From positions 59,422 through 123,421 of the forward strand of contig CAVRUD010000027.1 of NCBI GenBank assembly GCA_963724285.1: DNA of 64,000 nucleotides, in the 5' to 3' direction. The notes below the pieces were generated by a model. The model was not told the origin of the DNA, searched no databases, and was given only the letters and a program-made list of their open reading frames with translations. The translations under genes and the position numbers were made by a program. Every line of letters starts with the position of its first letter. Position 1 is the stretch's first letter. The DNA comes from CAVRUD01 sp963724285. GTDB lineage: Bacteria; Chloroflexota; Chloroflexia; Thermomicrobiales; UBA6265. Below are positions 1-9,240 of this stretch, in pieces.

Positions 1-891
1 GTCGAGCGCCGGCCAGGGCTTGCCGTCGACACTGGTCTGGTCGGCGTAGGGATTGATCGGCGACAGGTCGGTGTTCTCGGGGACGATGCCGAGTTCCTTC
101 TGCCGCGCCAGGATCTGCTCGCGGATCTTCTCGTACCCCATGTCGAAGACACCCTTGTACTTGTCCGCCCATTCCTTCGGCGCGTGGTGTGGGGCGTGGT
201 TGGCGCCAGGGCAGAAGTACATGAAGAACGGCTTGTCGGGCACCACCTGTTTGGCGTCGGCGATCATCCCGATCGCGCGATCGGCCAAATCCTTCGACAG
301 GTGATAGTCGTCCTCGGCTCCGTAGGGCTGGTCGACGAATTGCTGATCCTGGACGAGGTCCGGGAAGTACTGGTCGGTTTCGCCGCCCAGGAACCCGTAG
401 TAGCGCTCGAAGCCACGGCCGGTGGGCCAGTTGCGCTTCGAGGAGGCCATGTTGGTCTCGTCTTCCGGGCAGCAGTGCCACTTGCCCAGCATGTAGGTGT
501 TGTAGCCGCGCTCGCCCAGCACCTCGGCGATCGTCGCAGTCTCGAACGGGATGTGGCCGTTCGAGCCCGGGAACCCCGTCGTCGCCTCGCAAATGCAGGC
601 CATGCCGACGGTCGTGTGGTTGCGACCGGTCAAGAGCGAGGCCCGCGTTGGCGAGCACAACGCGGTCGTGTGGAACTGCGTGTAGCGCAGCCCGTCGTCG
701 GCAAGCCGCTTCATCGTCGGGACCTCGATCGGGCCACCAAAGGGCTCGAAAGCGCCGAAACCCGTGTCGTCCCAAACGAAGAAGATGATGTTAGGAGCGC
801 CGTCGGGCGCCTTCGGTTGCTGGTACGGCTCCCAATCGGGCGTCGAGTCCCTGATGTCGATGTTGATCGTGCCCTTGAAGGTCCTGGCCAT
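1..891 (-). CDS. Sulfatase (arylsulfatase), 3' end beyond the window
   Basis: Hydrolyses sulfate esters; the family uses a formylglycine made from Cys or Ser in a C/S-x-P-x-R motif. The readable 297 residues begin MARTFKGTIN, contain the metal-binding DD pair near residue 41 and the motif CSPTRASLLTGR with the modified Cys at residue 79, then GKWH near 135. No signal peptide is visible, so it may be cytoplasmic or its N-terminus may be atypical. The start is chosen because GGAGGA lies 5 nt upstream of the ATG. The frame stays open to the window edge, so the C-terminal part is missing here. Substrate cannot be told from the sequence. A cognate formylglycine-generating enzyme is not in the window. 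Confidence 0.9.
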   Translation of the reverse strand, partial: MARTFKGTINIDIRDSTPDWEPYQQPKAPDGAPNIIFFVWDDTGFGAFEPFGGPIEVPTMKRLADDGLRYTQFHTTALCSPTRASLLTGRNHTTVGMACICEATTGFPGSNGHIPFETATIAEVLGERGYNTYMLGKWHCCPEDETNMASSKRNWPTGRGFERYYGFLGGETDQYFPDLVQDQQFVDQPYGAEDDYHLSKDLADRAIGMIADAKQVVPDKPFFMYFCPGANHAPHHAPKEWADKYKGVFDMGYEKIREQILARQKELGIVPENTDLSPINPYADQTSVDGKPWPALD

Positions 892-907
892 CGTCGTCCT
901 CCATCGC

Positions 908-3811
908 CTAGCGGCTGCTCCGAAACCCAAGCTCTGATGAGCGGTGGTGATAGGCCAAGCCTAGGCGCAGATCTGGCCGAAAGCGATGGAGAATAGAGGA
1001 CCAAAAGAGGGCCAATTCGAGGAACATGCCCCGAGATGCGGCAATCAGGGCGCGAGACCGCCCGGGATCCAGCCCGACTCGCGCGCCCTGGCCAGCGCCT
1101 GTCGGCGGCTGGTTGACTCCCAATTTGGCGTAGACGTTCGTGACGTGGCGTTTGACGGTGAAGGGCGAGATGAACATCTCGTCCCCAATCTCGCGATAGG
1201 TCAACTGCCGGCTCAACAGGCCAAGCACGGTCAGTTCCCGACCGGTCAAGAGCTCGTCGATCTGCGGACGAGTGAGCCGTCCCTCTACGGAGGCGGATAC
1301 CGGGGCGTCCGCCGTGCGGGCGGCCGACCAGCGCTGCTCCGCGCGGTGCAGGACACGGCGAAGATGCTCTGACGCGCTTGGGCGGGCCGCGACACGGCGC
1401 ATGATTGGAACGAGCCGGGGTCCCACGTCGACGTAGGTCCGCAGGAACTCGTGAGCGCCCGCCTGCAGGAACGATCCCTCCAGCAGCGAGTCGGCCTCTT
1501 GCGTCGCTCCCAGCAGGTCTAGCGCGATGGCCCGCAAGGCGGCCACCCTGGGAACATGGCAGGCCGTGCGCGTTCGGTCGATCCGCTCTTGAACTTCGTC
1601 GAGTGTTTCAAGCGCTTCGTGAATGCGGTCGTTTCCCCCCAGGGCCAGGAGCAGCTCGATCCGAACGAGCAGCGGATGGTGGGGGAATTGCAGCGCGCCG
1701 CTGTCGATCGGGATCGTGGGGTTGGCCAATAAAGCGGCCGAGGCGGCGAGATCACCCTGCCGCAGCGCCAGCAACGCCTCCTCCGCCCGGACGCTGGACA
1801 CCTGCTCGCTGGCGCCAGCCTCCGTCAGGACCTCCTTCAACCTTCGCATCGTCGCAAAAGCGTCGTCGGCGTCGCCGCGTTCCTGCTGGATAATGGCCAG
1901 GCCGAACATCGCCTGGCGCAGGCAGATGAGATGGATGCGTCGCTGGTCCTGGATCACGGCCGAGAACATGGCCGCGGCTTCATTCAGATCGTCGCGCTCG
2001 AACGCCACCAAGCCGATCAGCAGCCTGCACCACCCGGCGCTGATCGGAAGACCCGCGGCGCTGGCGATCGCCAGGAGTTCCCGTGCAGCGTCGGCACAAG
2101 CCTGGAACGCGCCCCGCACCCGATGCAGGAACACCATGCCTAGGAGGGGGCGAGTGAGCGCGGCATCGGCACTGTTGGAATTGTTTTGGGCGGCGTGCGA
2201 CAACCGGGCGAAGGCTTCGCTCTCTCGGCCGACGGCGTAGAGGGCAAATCCGAGATACATCTCGGCCATCGCACACGCCCATCGTCGTTCCGGAGCCAAC
2301 TGCTCGAGCGCGGTCTCAAGCCTGACCAACGACCCCGCAGCGTCAAGTTCCACGTCAATCGACAGGACTTCAAGCTCAGCGCGCCAGGTGTGAAGGTACC
2401 GCGTGTTACCGGGGAGGCGCTCCAGCGTGGCTCGAAGTTGCGGGACGCGTGCGCTGAAGCCTTCCCACGCGCCGTGGAGGAACCCGACCCACCAGGAAGC
2501 GATCTGCAGTTCCGCGTGCTGCTCGATTACGCTCGGTGGCAACTCGCGCAACCACCCGGCAACGGCGAGGCCATCCTCTCGGACGAGTGCCGGCTCAACG
2601 TGGGCGGAGATCAACCGGACCGTCTCGTCGATTCTGCCCGCGGCGACCCCATGCCGGATCGCCAGGGCCGTCATCGCGCGATCCGCGTACCACCGACACG
2701 CGCGCCAATGCAGCGTGGCTCGCCGATCGTTGGAGTAGTGGGTGCGAACCAGATGTTGAAGCAATTCGCGGAGCAGGGGGTGCAGGCGCCGCGATTGCGG
2801 CTCGTCATCGGCGACCTCGAACAGCAAACCCTGACCGATCAACGCCGCAAGGTGGGCCGCGGCCCGGCTCTCTCCGTTCTCCAAGCCGAGGAGCGCGGCC
2901 GCGAGAGACGGATTGATCGTGTCCACGAGGGAGGACGCCAACAGGAGATCCTGAACCTCCTGCGGCTGTCGCTGGACGACCTCGGCGAGCAGGAAGTCCG
3001 GCACATTGGACCGCAGCTCGCGCTCGAGGAGGCGGTGGAGGCCGTCCACGTCGCCGCCGCGCGCGACCGCCCAAAACGCCAGCCGAACGGCCGTGACCCA
3101 GCCGCCGGTGCGAGCAACCAGGTCGTCGACGAAGGAAGGGTCGATGTCGTCAGTCGCCTCGCGCAGCAGCGCGGCAACCTCCCCTCTGGTGAAGCTCAAC
3201 TCCGCCAGGCGGATCTCGAGGAGCAATCCCCGACCGCGCAATTGGGCGAGGCGCAGCGGTGGATCTCGCCGGCTGATCATGATCAGGTGGAGGAGCGGTG
3301 GCGGGTGACGCAGTACTGCGTCGAAGAACTCGACGAAGGCGCCGGGCTGGACAGTTTCGCACTCGTCCATGACCAACGCCACGTCCTGGTCCAGGTCGAA
3401 AAGCTCGTCGGCGAGGGTCTGGCCTAGATCGACCGCTGACGGGCGGTTCGGGAGATTGAGGAGATCGAGGGTGTTTCGGCCGGTCAAGGGCGAAATCGTC
3501 TGCAGCGCGGCGATCACGTGAGACGCGAGCCGATGCAGATCGTCGTCCTCGGCATCGATCGAAAGCCATGCCGTGGGCATGTCGGTCGCGTCGTACCACT
3601 GGAGTACCGAGGTCGTTTTCCCGGCGCCCGCCGGTCCGACCACGACCGTAAGGGCTGCCTGTCGGCTGCCATTGAGGGACTGAACGAGTCGTGGACGCGC
3701 AAGGACTTGGCGGCTCAACGGAGGAGCCGTCAGTTTCGACTTGCGGTGTCCTTCTATGTGTATCAGCTCTGCCACCATGAGCTCATGTGGTCGGGCGAAG
3801 ACGCGCGCCAC
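908..3811 (-). CDS. MalT-like LuxR-family ATP-dependent transcriptional regulator, C-terminal frameshift
   Basis: Large STAND-type regulator. Residues about 50-65 carry a Walker A (VVGPAGAGKTT), a Walker B-like ALVMDECE follows near 140, then a long TPR-like helical middle and a C-terminal LuxR helix-turn-helix (GRELTVLGLLSRQL... YAKLGV). After KLGVN the reading frame goes off family pattern. One base shift near 1105-1118 restores SRRQALARARESGW and a stop at 1045-1047, which is the usual MalT-type ending. The extra 45 or so residues down to 908 are therefore probably out-of-frame readthrough. The start is uncertain: GTG at 3811, or ATG at 3778 (MVAELIHIEG), neither with a clear Shine-Dalgarno. 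The ligand is unknown. It reads toward the sulfatase gene, 16 bp away, and could regulate it (inference). Confidence 0.85.
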   Translation of the reverse strand: MARVFARPHELMVAELIHIEGHRKSKLTAPPLSRQVLARPRLVQSLNGSRQAALTVVVGPAGAGKTTSVLQWYDATDMPTAWLSIDAEDDDLHRLASHVIAALQTISPLTGRNTLDLLNLPNRPSAVDLGQTLADELFDLDQDVALVMDECETVQPGAFVEFFDAVLRHPPPLLHLIMISRRDPPLRLAQLRGRGLLLEIRLAELSFTRGEVAALLREATDDIDPSFVDDLVARTGGWVTAVRLAFWAVARGGDVDGLHRLLERELRSNVPDFLLAEVVQRQPQEVQDLLLASSLVDTINPSLAAALLGLENGESRAAAHLAALIGQGLLFEVADDEPQSRRLHPLLRELLQHLVRTHYSNDRRATLHWRACRWYADRAMTALAIRHGVAAGRIDETVRLISAHVEPALVREDGLAVAGWLRELPPSVIEQHAELQIASWWVGFLHGAWEGFSARVPQLRATLERLPGNTRYLHTWRAELEVLSIDVELDAAGSLVRLETALEQLAPERRWACAMAEMYLGFALYAVGRESEAFARLSHAAQNNSNSADAALTRPLLGMVFLHRVRGAFQACADAARELLAIASAAGLPISAGWCRLLIGLVAFERDDLNEAAAMFSAVIQDQRRIHLICLRQAMFGLAIIQQERGDADDAFATMRRLKEVLTEAGASEQVSSVRAEEALLALRQGDLAASAALLANPTIPIDSGALQFPHHPLLVRIELLLALGGNDRIHEALETLDEVQERIDRTRTACHVPRVAALRAIALDLLGATQEADSLLEGSFLQAGAHEFLRTYVDVGPRLVPIMRRVAARPSASEHLRRVLHRAEQRWSAARTADAPVSASVEGRLTRPQIDELLTGRELTVLGLLSRQLTYREIGDEMFISPFTVKRHVTNVYAKLGVNQPPTGAGQGARVGLDPGRSRALIAASRGMFLELALFWSSILHRFRPDLRLGLAYHHRSSELGFRSSR

Positions 3812-4281
3812 TGCGGCATTAAGCAGCCGTAGCGAACAGTCAAAGGATTCATCAGAATATCAGAATCCTGCGCTCTGAATGTTAACGCCGCTCACCGAAC
3901 GGGCAGTGCTTAAACGGTGACGCGTCGCACGGCACATCCTCCCCGCGTCTTGTGACTGCGTCGCGAGGCCGCTCGAGAGCTTCAGGATTTCGCTGCAAGG
4001 TTCGCGGCAGACCACCACACCTGCCGCACGGAGCGACAAATTAGCGGTTGCCTCACGCAGCGGTGTTTGCGTTGTGAGGTCGACGCGCCGTGGGATGCAC
4101 AACGGCGCACTCACCGGTCAACACGGCGGGCAGTGCGCTTGCACGCTCCGGCCTCACCGTTGGAAGGGCATCGTCTGGTCAGCCCTTCGGGTCAACACCG
4201 AGACCTTCGGGACTGACCAGGAGCGAGGAACAGAAGGTCCGCCCCTGCCACCCAGTAGCCACGAATGGGACGCATGCGGCC
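3812..4281. other. Intergenic region, no convincing gene
   Basis: About 470 bp with short open frames on both strands but none with a ribosome-binding site or a recognisable domain. It separates the LuxR regulator start from the 3' end of the small membrane protein gene, so it should hold the regulator's promoter. Confidence 0.5.
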
Positions 4282-4515
4282 TTATTGGGTGTACTGCCGC
4301 ACCTGCTGCTGGTAGGCGATCTGCTGGGCCACCTCGTAGCGCGAGCCCGGCTTGGCCGGCAGGATCGCGCCGATCAGCCACAGGAATGGGAAGATGATCC
4401 CGACGATGCCCAGCACGGTGTGCCCCTTCTGGAAGGTGATCATACAGACCGTGAAGAGGCAGGTGATGTAGAGCGCGAACAGGCAGAACCCGAAGAACCA
4501 GCCGTACCACTCCAT
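4282..4515 (-). CDS. Small membrane protein, 77 residues
   Basis: Starts MEWYGWFFGF and carries two hydrophobic segments (about residues 5-25 and 33-53) separated by a short TFQKGH loop, then a polar tail rich in Gln and Tyr (QQIAYQQQVRQYTQ). The start is chosen for AGGAGAT 6 nt upstream. It follows the PRC-barrel gene on the same strand with a gap of 113 bp, so they may be co-transcribed. The second segment with its GIIFPFLWLIGA pattern resembles small PLDc_N/superinfection-type or YqaE-like membrane proteins only loosely; I do not assign a family. Confidence 0.7.
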   Translation of the reverse strand: MEWYGWFFGFCLFALYITCLFTVCMITFQKGHTVLGIVGIIFPFLWLIGAILPAKPGSRYEVAQQIAYQQQVRQYTQ

Positions 4516-4628
4516 CTCGGATCTCCTTCTACCTTGGCAGCGACCATGACCCGGATCTGCTTGACAATCAATTCCGTTGTCTCGGAGACGACGGAGCGGA
4601 CGCATGACGTTGAAGATTTGCCGTAGGG

Positions 4629-5034
4629 TTATTCGGTCTCGGCGCCGGGCACCCAGGGCGGAGGGGTGTACCCGTAGTACCCGTAGATGCTGTTGACGTA
4701 CCGGTCGGCCACGTCCACCCGCGGGTCGTAGCGCGGGGCGCCGGCCACGTGTTCGAGCGCGTGGTCGATGTAGACGTGGTCGGTCGTCGACGCGGCTGAC
4801 CGCCTCGACCGGGATAAGCGATTTGTGCTCGCCGATGCCCAGGAACCCGCCGGAGCCGACTTCCAGGAATCGGACCCTGCGCTCCGTTGTGTCGACCAGC
4901 AGGTCGTCGATCTCGCCGATCTTCTCGCCCCCGACCGTGACGACGCGGCGGCCGCGGACGTCGTCGGCCGGGTCGTCGATCATCAGGTCGGCCCGGCTGA
5001 GCTTGACCAGGTTCGACGCGGTTTGGTCTCCCAT
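4629..5034 (-). CDS. PRC-barrel domain protein, one frameshift
   Basis: PRC-barrel proteins bind partner macromolecules (for example in RNA processing or photosynthetic reaction centres). Residues about 15-80 read DLMIDDPADDVRGRRVVTVGG, EKIGEIDDLL and FLEVGSGGFLGIGEHKSLIPVEAV, the typical beta-barrel with the G-x-K-x-G-x-I-x-D-L pattern. After VSRVDD the frame changes near 4790; the shifted frame continues HVYIDHALEHVAG, a Tyr-rich YGYYGYTPPPW and stops at 4629-4631, matching family length (about 135 residues). The ATG at 5034 has GGGAGGG upstream. Without the correction the frame would run into the next gene. Such proteins are common stress or sporulation-associated proteins in high-GC bacteria (family knowledge). 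Confidence 0.75.
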
Positions 5035-5284
5035 GTGGTCCCTCCCCGGCAAGCGTCTCGGCCCGCCGTCCCATCGCGAGCCCCCGCCGGCCGCTCGACC
5101 GGCGCCAGACCGCTATTTGCGGCGGGCTCGATCCGTCAGACTTGGCTTGGTCGGCCGGTGTCACTGGCAGTCTTGGCCGCATTGGACCATCGGATACTCC
5201 GATAGTCCCAATTATGGATCAAGGCCGGCACGTTCACGTCTCCGCCCACTCGTTGCGCGCAAGGCCGACTGCTCCCAGTGGCCC

Positions 5285-5977
5285 TCAATTCGCCACGATC
5301 GAGAGACAGAACCCCACGACCGTGGCGACCCCGGCCATCGAACCGCCGCGTTCGTAGGCGAACGGCATCAACGAGTTCGTGAGCATCGCCAGGAGACCTC
5401 CCGCCGCCAGCGCCGCGGCGCGATCGCCGTTCGAGTCCGGAAACACGGTGGCGCCTGCCCATCCAAGCGCGGCCGCCACCCCACAGCCCGCGACAACCGC
5501 CAGCCAGAGGCGACCGGTGCGCCCGATGCTCCAACCGGCTTTGGCAAGATCGGCCGATGGCGCGATCGCCTGCGGCACGTTGGAGACGAGCACGGCGGCG
5601 AGGAAGCCGGCGCTCACCGGCGTGCCGGCCGCGATCTGGATGCCGAAGATGATTGACTCGGGCACGCCGTCGACCACCGAGCCGACGACAATGCCCATCG
5701 CCCCGCCAGCGCCTTCGTCGCCGAAGCGCCGCTCGACGATTGCGTCCCCGCCAAGGAAGATCGCCGCCCCCAGGAGCATCCAGAAGACGATCTCCCAGGG
5801 TCCGAGGCTCTCCGCCTCGGGAACCAGATCGAACGCGATGGCGCTGATGAGGGCCCCGGCTCCGAAGCCGGCGAGGACGCCCACGACCCTGGTCGGAACC
5901 CGGACCCAGTAGACGAGCAAGCCGCTCAAGAGGAGCGAGGACTGGGCGATCGTCCCCAGGACGAGAGCTTCAAGCAT
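5285..5977 (-). CDS. ZIP family divalent metal transporter
   Basis: Integral membrane protein of 230 residues with about seven hydrophobic segments, beginning MLEALVLGTIAQ. The third to fifth segments contain the ZIP signatures: AGFGAGALISAIAFDLVPEA and VVDGVPESIIFGI, with Asp/Glu replacing the more usual His ligands, then NVPQAIAPS. ZIP proteins import zinc or iron down their gradient (family knowledge). The acidic motif variants make the metal uncertain. GAGGG precedes the ATG at 5977. It is monocistronic on the minus strand, about 250 bp from the PRC-barrel gene. Confidence 0.88.
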   Translation of the reverse strand: MLEALVLGTIAQSSLLLSGLLVYWVRVPTRVVGVLAGFGAGALISAIAFDLVPEAESLGPWEIVFWMLLGAAIFLGGDAIVERRFGDEGAGGAMGIVVGSVVDGVPESIIFGIQIAAGTPVSAGFLAAVLVSNVPQAIAPSADLAKAGWSIGRTGRLWLAVVAGCGVAAALGWAGATVFPDSNGDRAAALAAGGLLAMLTNSLMPFAYERGGSMAGVATVVGFCLSIVAN

Positions 5978-6828
5978 GCAGTCTTCCCTCAGCCATCAAA
6001 CTCGGTTCGTCCATCAGGGTCCGGCACGTTCAGTTAGAAGGGACCGGCATTCGACGGCTGTTCCGGGACGGCTACACCGGGGACAAGCCGGCGAATCAAT
6101 GCGCTCGCCCAGAACCTCAGACCGGGTGGGATGCCGGCTACGTGCGACGGCTGCGCGCCGAATAGCCCGACTCCGGCGCCACGCACCGTGCATAGTCAAG
6201 GGCCATACGGTGCCCGCTCTCGGACCTGCTCGGCACCCCGAAGAGACCCGCGAGGGACGCTCGGACGACCATCGACAGATGAAGCCTCAAGTTCATGATC
6301 CGTTCCTCCCTTCGCGACCTTATGTCGAAAGCTCGGCGGCCAGGAATGGGCGACCGCGGACTCCTCCTCGCGTCCTCGCCTCTCCGGCCCCGCCCTCGCT
6401 CGGCCCTCGCCGAGGCGTCAGGGAACCTCCGCCCGATTCGATCGCGTCGTTATCCTTGCCGGAAAGAGGTCGTACTCACATGCGCCGATGGGCGTATATT
6501 CGGTGCGTGACCGACCGGTCGTGCCGGTTGGGCCGTGGTCCTGCCGCCAGACGACCCCGCGACAGTAGCGCAGCCGGACGCAGCTTCGGAGAAGGTCGGC
6601 ATTCGGCGTGTCATGAGGAGACGAGAATGGAGTTCCTCACCTTCGCCGAGCGCCAACTCCAGATCCTGGATCTACTGGACGTGCCTGACCACCCCGGGCA
6701 GCGCGATATTCAGTTCCTTTAACCCCAATGGGAAGCGTTTCTACCCACGTGTGTCGCGCGAGTTTCGGGATTGGCTGCATTACCTCCAGCCGTTTATCGG
6801 AGTACGTGCTGGCGCGACCTCGGAAATA
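5978..6828. other. Long non-coding stretch with a possible gene remnant
   Basis: Roughly 850 bp without a solid gene. A 31-residue plus-strand frame at 6627-6722 (MEFLTFAERQLQILDLLDVP) has GGAG upstream. Its continuation in another frame (NPNGKRFYPRVSREFRDWLHYL) looks protein-like, so a frameshifted or truncated small gene of about 80 codons is possible. I do not recognise it. Confidence 0.3.
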
Positions 6829-6866
6829 GGGCGTGCCCGCCGGACTCTCGTCCGGCGGGCACGCCC
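6829..6866. terminator. Perfect 17-bp hairpin, probable transcription terminator
   Basis: GGGCGTGCCCGCCGGAC, a TCTC loop, then the exact reverse complement. It lies about 70 bp beyond the 3' end of the minus-strand beta-propeller gene. There is no clean T run on either side, so it may be a factor-assisted terminator, an RNA-stabilising hairpin or a REP-like element. Confidence 0.5.
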
Positions 6867-6937
6867 ATGATGATGTTCGTTCCCAGCGGCCCGTCCGCCT
6901 GGTAGGCATTCTCCTGGCAGCGGGGCTGTTCAGCGGA

Positions 6938-8290
6938 TCAGCTCGACCGCACCGCCAACCCGTGCGGATCGGCCGTTACCGCGCCGTCAGCGCCGAGGTG
7001 GACGATCGGCGCCACCCCAACCAACTCCCCCGAGCGACCGTCTGGGCCGACCCGAGCGACTCCAAGCCCGGCGAGGAGCCGACGGCGTTGTTCGCCCCCT
7101 CCACGTTGGCCGTTAGCGGCGCGGGACCGCGCAGGGCCATGAAGACCCAGCCCCCGTCCGGCGAAACGGAGATCAGGTCCGGGGCCGGGTCGGCCGAGAG
7201 CTCACCGGCCAGAGAGATCTCGGCGACGACCTCATCGGTTGCGACCTCGGCGACGATGATCCGGTTGCCGGCGCGGTCGGCGACCCAGACGTAGGCGTCT
7301 TCGGCGACCAGGACACAGCCGTGCGAATCGGACCCGGTGGCGCTGTAGCTGAAGACCTCGGTCGGGGCCGGCGTGTTGGGCGGACTCGGCGTGGTCGAGA
7401 AGTCCGCCACCTCGAAGGCGTAGAGGTCGGCCGCGAAGGGAGTCATCACCGTACCGCCGCCCGAATTGATGTAGAGCTTGCCGGCGGTCTCGACCCCGAC
7501 GCACCCGTTGGGGAGGATCGTGGCGGCGTCATACTCGGCGACGATCGCCATCGGCGTCGCCTGGCTATCGACGACCAAGAGACCGCCGCCGCGCAGGGTC
7601 ACCGCGGTGAAGCGCCCGTCGGCGGTCACGACCGGGCAGATCGGGGCATTGTCCGGCCGCAGGGTCGGGTCCTCGCAGGCCGCGCCGCTCGGGGTGGTGC
7701 AGGTGGCGAGGTTAAGGGTCGCTGCGTCATCCCGGATGAAGGTCCCCGCCGCGAAGTCGGACCGGATGCGCTGCAGCAGCTTGCCGTTCTGGTTGGCGAC
7801 GATGACGTAGGACTCGTCGAGCGCCGGATAGGCGGCATGGGCCTGCTCCCCGACGTCGATGCACGCAACCGGGGTCCGCGACGGCGCGTCAATGAACAGG
7901 ACGTGCCCGGTCGCGACGAAGGTTACGATGGCGTGGGTTTCGCTCTGCGTTGATCATCAGCATGTGCGGGCGCTTCGGGGCGGTGCCGGTCTGGGCCAGG
8001 CAGAGCGACCTGGCCTCGCCGCCGAGGTCGACCACCTCCGGCTCGGCGGAGGCCGCCGCCGTCGTCAGCGCATCGCCTGGGTAAACGTAGAGCGTGCCGC
8101 CGCCGTCGGCGGTCGTGTCCGATTGGTCCATGACCCAGACTTCGAACGACGACGAGGCGGTCGCGGCCGCCGCCTCGGCATCCGGATGGGACGACTCGGC
8201 CCCACCGGTCCCGGCCGAAAGCGCCAACGCCAGCGGCAAGGCAAAGATGACGGCGACCAGCGACGTTCTGAACAACAGGAGCAGTTTCAT
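6938..8290 (-). CDS. Secreted beta-propeller (YncE-like) protein, two frameshifts
   Basis: About 450 residues when two single-base breaks are bridged. The N-terminus MKLLLLFRTSLVAVIFALPLALALSAG is a clear signal peptide. The chain then shows repeated propeller-blade strands: FEVWVMDQSD, GTLYVYPGD, AIVTFVATGHVLFIDA, SYVIVANQNGKLLQRI, FTAVTLRGGGLLVVDS, CVLVAEDAYVWVADRAGNRIIVAE and PDLISVSPDGGWVFMAL. Frame breaks fall near 7945 (after MLMINAE) and near 7070, beyond which RVGPDGRSGELVGVAP continues to a stop at 6938-6940. A CTTC/ACCTTCAT-like Cys pair (about 7690) may form a disulfide. YncE-like proteins are extracytoplasmic; the ligand is unknown. Read as it stands, the gene would be three fragments. 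Confidence 0.65.
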
Positions 8291-8374
8291 GGCGAGTCCT
8301 CACGATCTCGAGACGCGGCCGGCGATCCGGCGCACGGGTATAGAGCACGTTGCGGTAAGGTCGACGCTTCGCCG

Positions 8375-8506
8375 GGGGCCGCCCGGGGCTCACGGCTCAA
8401 GGTTGGCCCGGGCTAAGAGTCACAGCCTCTCCGAGGCTAACGGAAACGACCTTAGCCTCGGAGAGGCAGTCAGGTTTAGCCCGGGCCGTGAGCCCCGGGC
8501 GGCCCC
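8375..8506. repeat. Palindromic intergenic repeat, CCTCTCCGAGG family
   Basis: Outer arms of 22 bp (8375-8396 and 8485-8506) are perfect reverse complements. Inner arms centre on CAGCCTCTCCGAGGCTAA and TTAGCCTCGGAGAGG. The same arms, including GCCGCCCGGGGCTCACGGC, recur around 48.9-50.0 kb, and the CCTCTCCGAGG motif recurs at 37.0 kb. Confidence 0.85.
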
Positions 8507-8534
8507 GAGACGGAGTTCACTTCTGCAATCCGCT

Positions 8535-9035
8535 TTAGTCGCCGGACTGGCCACTGCCGCCAACGGCGGCGGCGTGCGGGGTGACGCGGAGGCGTTGGCC
8601 GACGCGGGCAAGTGACCAGCCACCAGCTACCCGTTGCTTGCCCGTCGCGGTACCGTGGCTGCGAGGTAGGCGGTCGGGCGCAAGCTGCCTGATCGTTCCA
8701 GCGGCGAGCCGGCGCTGCCGGGCGGCCTGCATCTCTGCAGCCACCACATGGTCGTACGCCTCGTCCGTCGGCCACGTGATCCCTTGGGCGGCGAGGTCGT
8801 GTTCGTTCGAACGCAGGCCCTCGCGGCTATCGTGCGCGAGATCGCCGAGGCCGCGACATGCGGCTCCGGCCACGCGGAGCAGGTTGCTGACTGCGCGTAC
8901 CGCCGCGGTTCGACGCGACGGGGTGGTCGCGGTCGCGCCGCCGGTCGACAGGAGCGGCCCGAACCGGTCGGCGAAGGCGACACGCGCCCGATGCTCGGCG
9001 ATGCCTGCGTCTGCCGTGGCCAAGTCCATGTCCAT
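8535..9035 (-). CDS. Hypothetical protein, 166 residues
   Basis: Begins MDMDLATADAGIAEHRARVA with GGAGGG about 9 nt upstream of the ATG. The first half is rich in Ala and acidic residues and looks helical; the second half is basic and irregular (QRRLAAGTIRQLAPDRLPR). There is no recognisable domain, signal or membrane segment. Parts of the C-terminal half may be out of frame, because strong Ala/Arg bias from high GC allows spurious extension. It lies between a palindromic repeat and a broken LuxR regulator. I cannot suggest a function. Confidence 0.4.
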   Translation of the reverse strand: MDMDLATADAGIAEHRARVAFADRFGPLLSTGGATATTPSRRTAAVRAVSNLLRVAGAACRGLGDLAHDSREGLRSNEHDLAAQGITWPTDEAYDHVVAAEMQAARQRRLAAGTIRQLAPDRLPRSHGTATGKQRVAGGWSLARVGQRLRVTPHAAAVGGSGQSGD

Positions 9036-9240
9036 CGTGGTGTCCCTCCGCTGGTCACTTGGTGCTCGATGCCGTGCGTGGTCTGATCTCGACTGTAGTC
9101 GTGCGGGCGACTCAGGGCATCGGTACGAGTACCCTGTTCGGTACCCGGGCAGTACTCAATCGCGCGCACGGCGTTGCCGCGGCCTTGCTCGCCCGGTGGG
9201 AGAAAGAGCCAAAGGCCGGCGATACCACGACGGCGGTCGG

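Noticed and set aside
184..996. Long plus-strand open frame opposite the sulfatase
   Set aside because: It is antisense to a clear sulfatase with catalytic motif and Shine-Dalgarno; its composition is that of a high-GC shadow frame.
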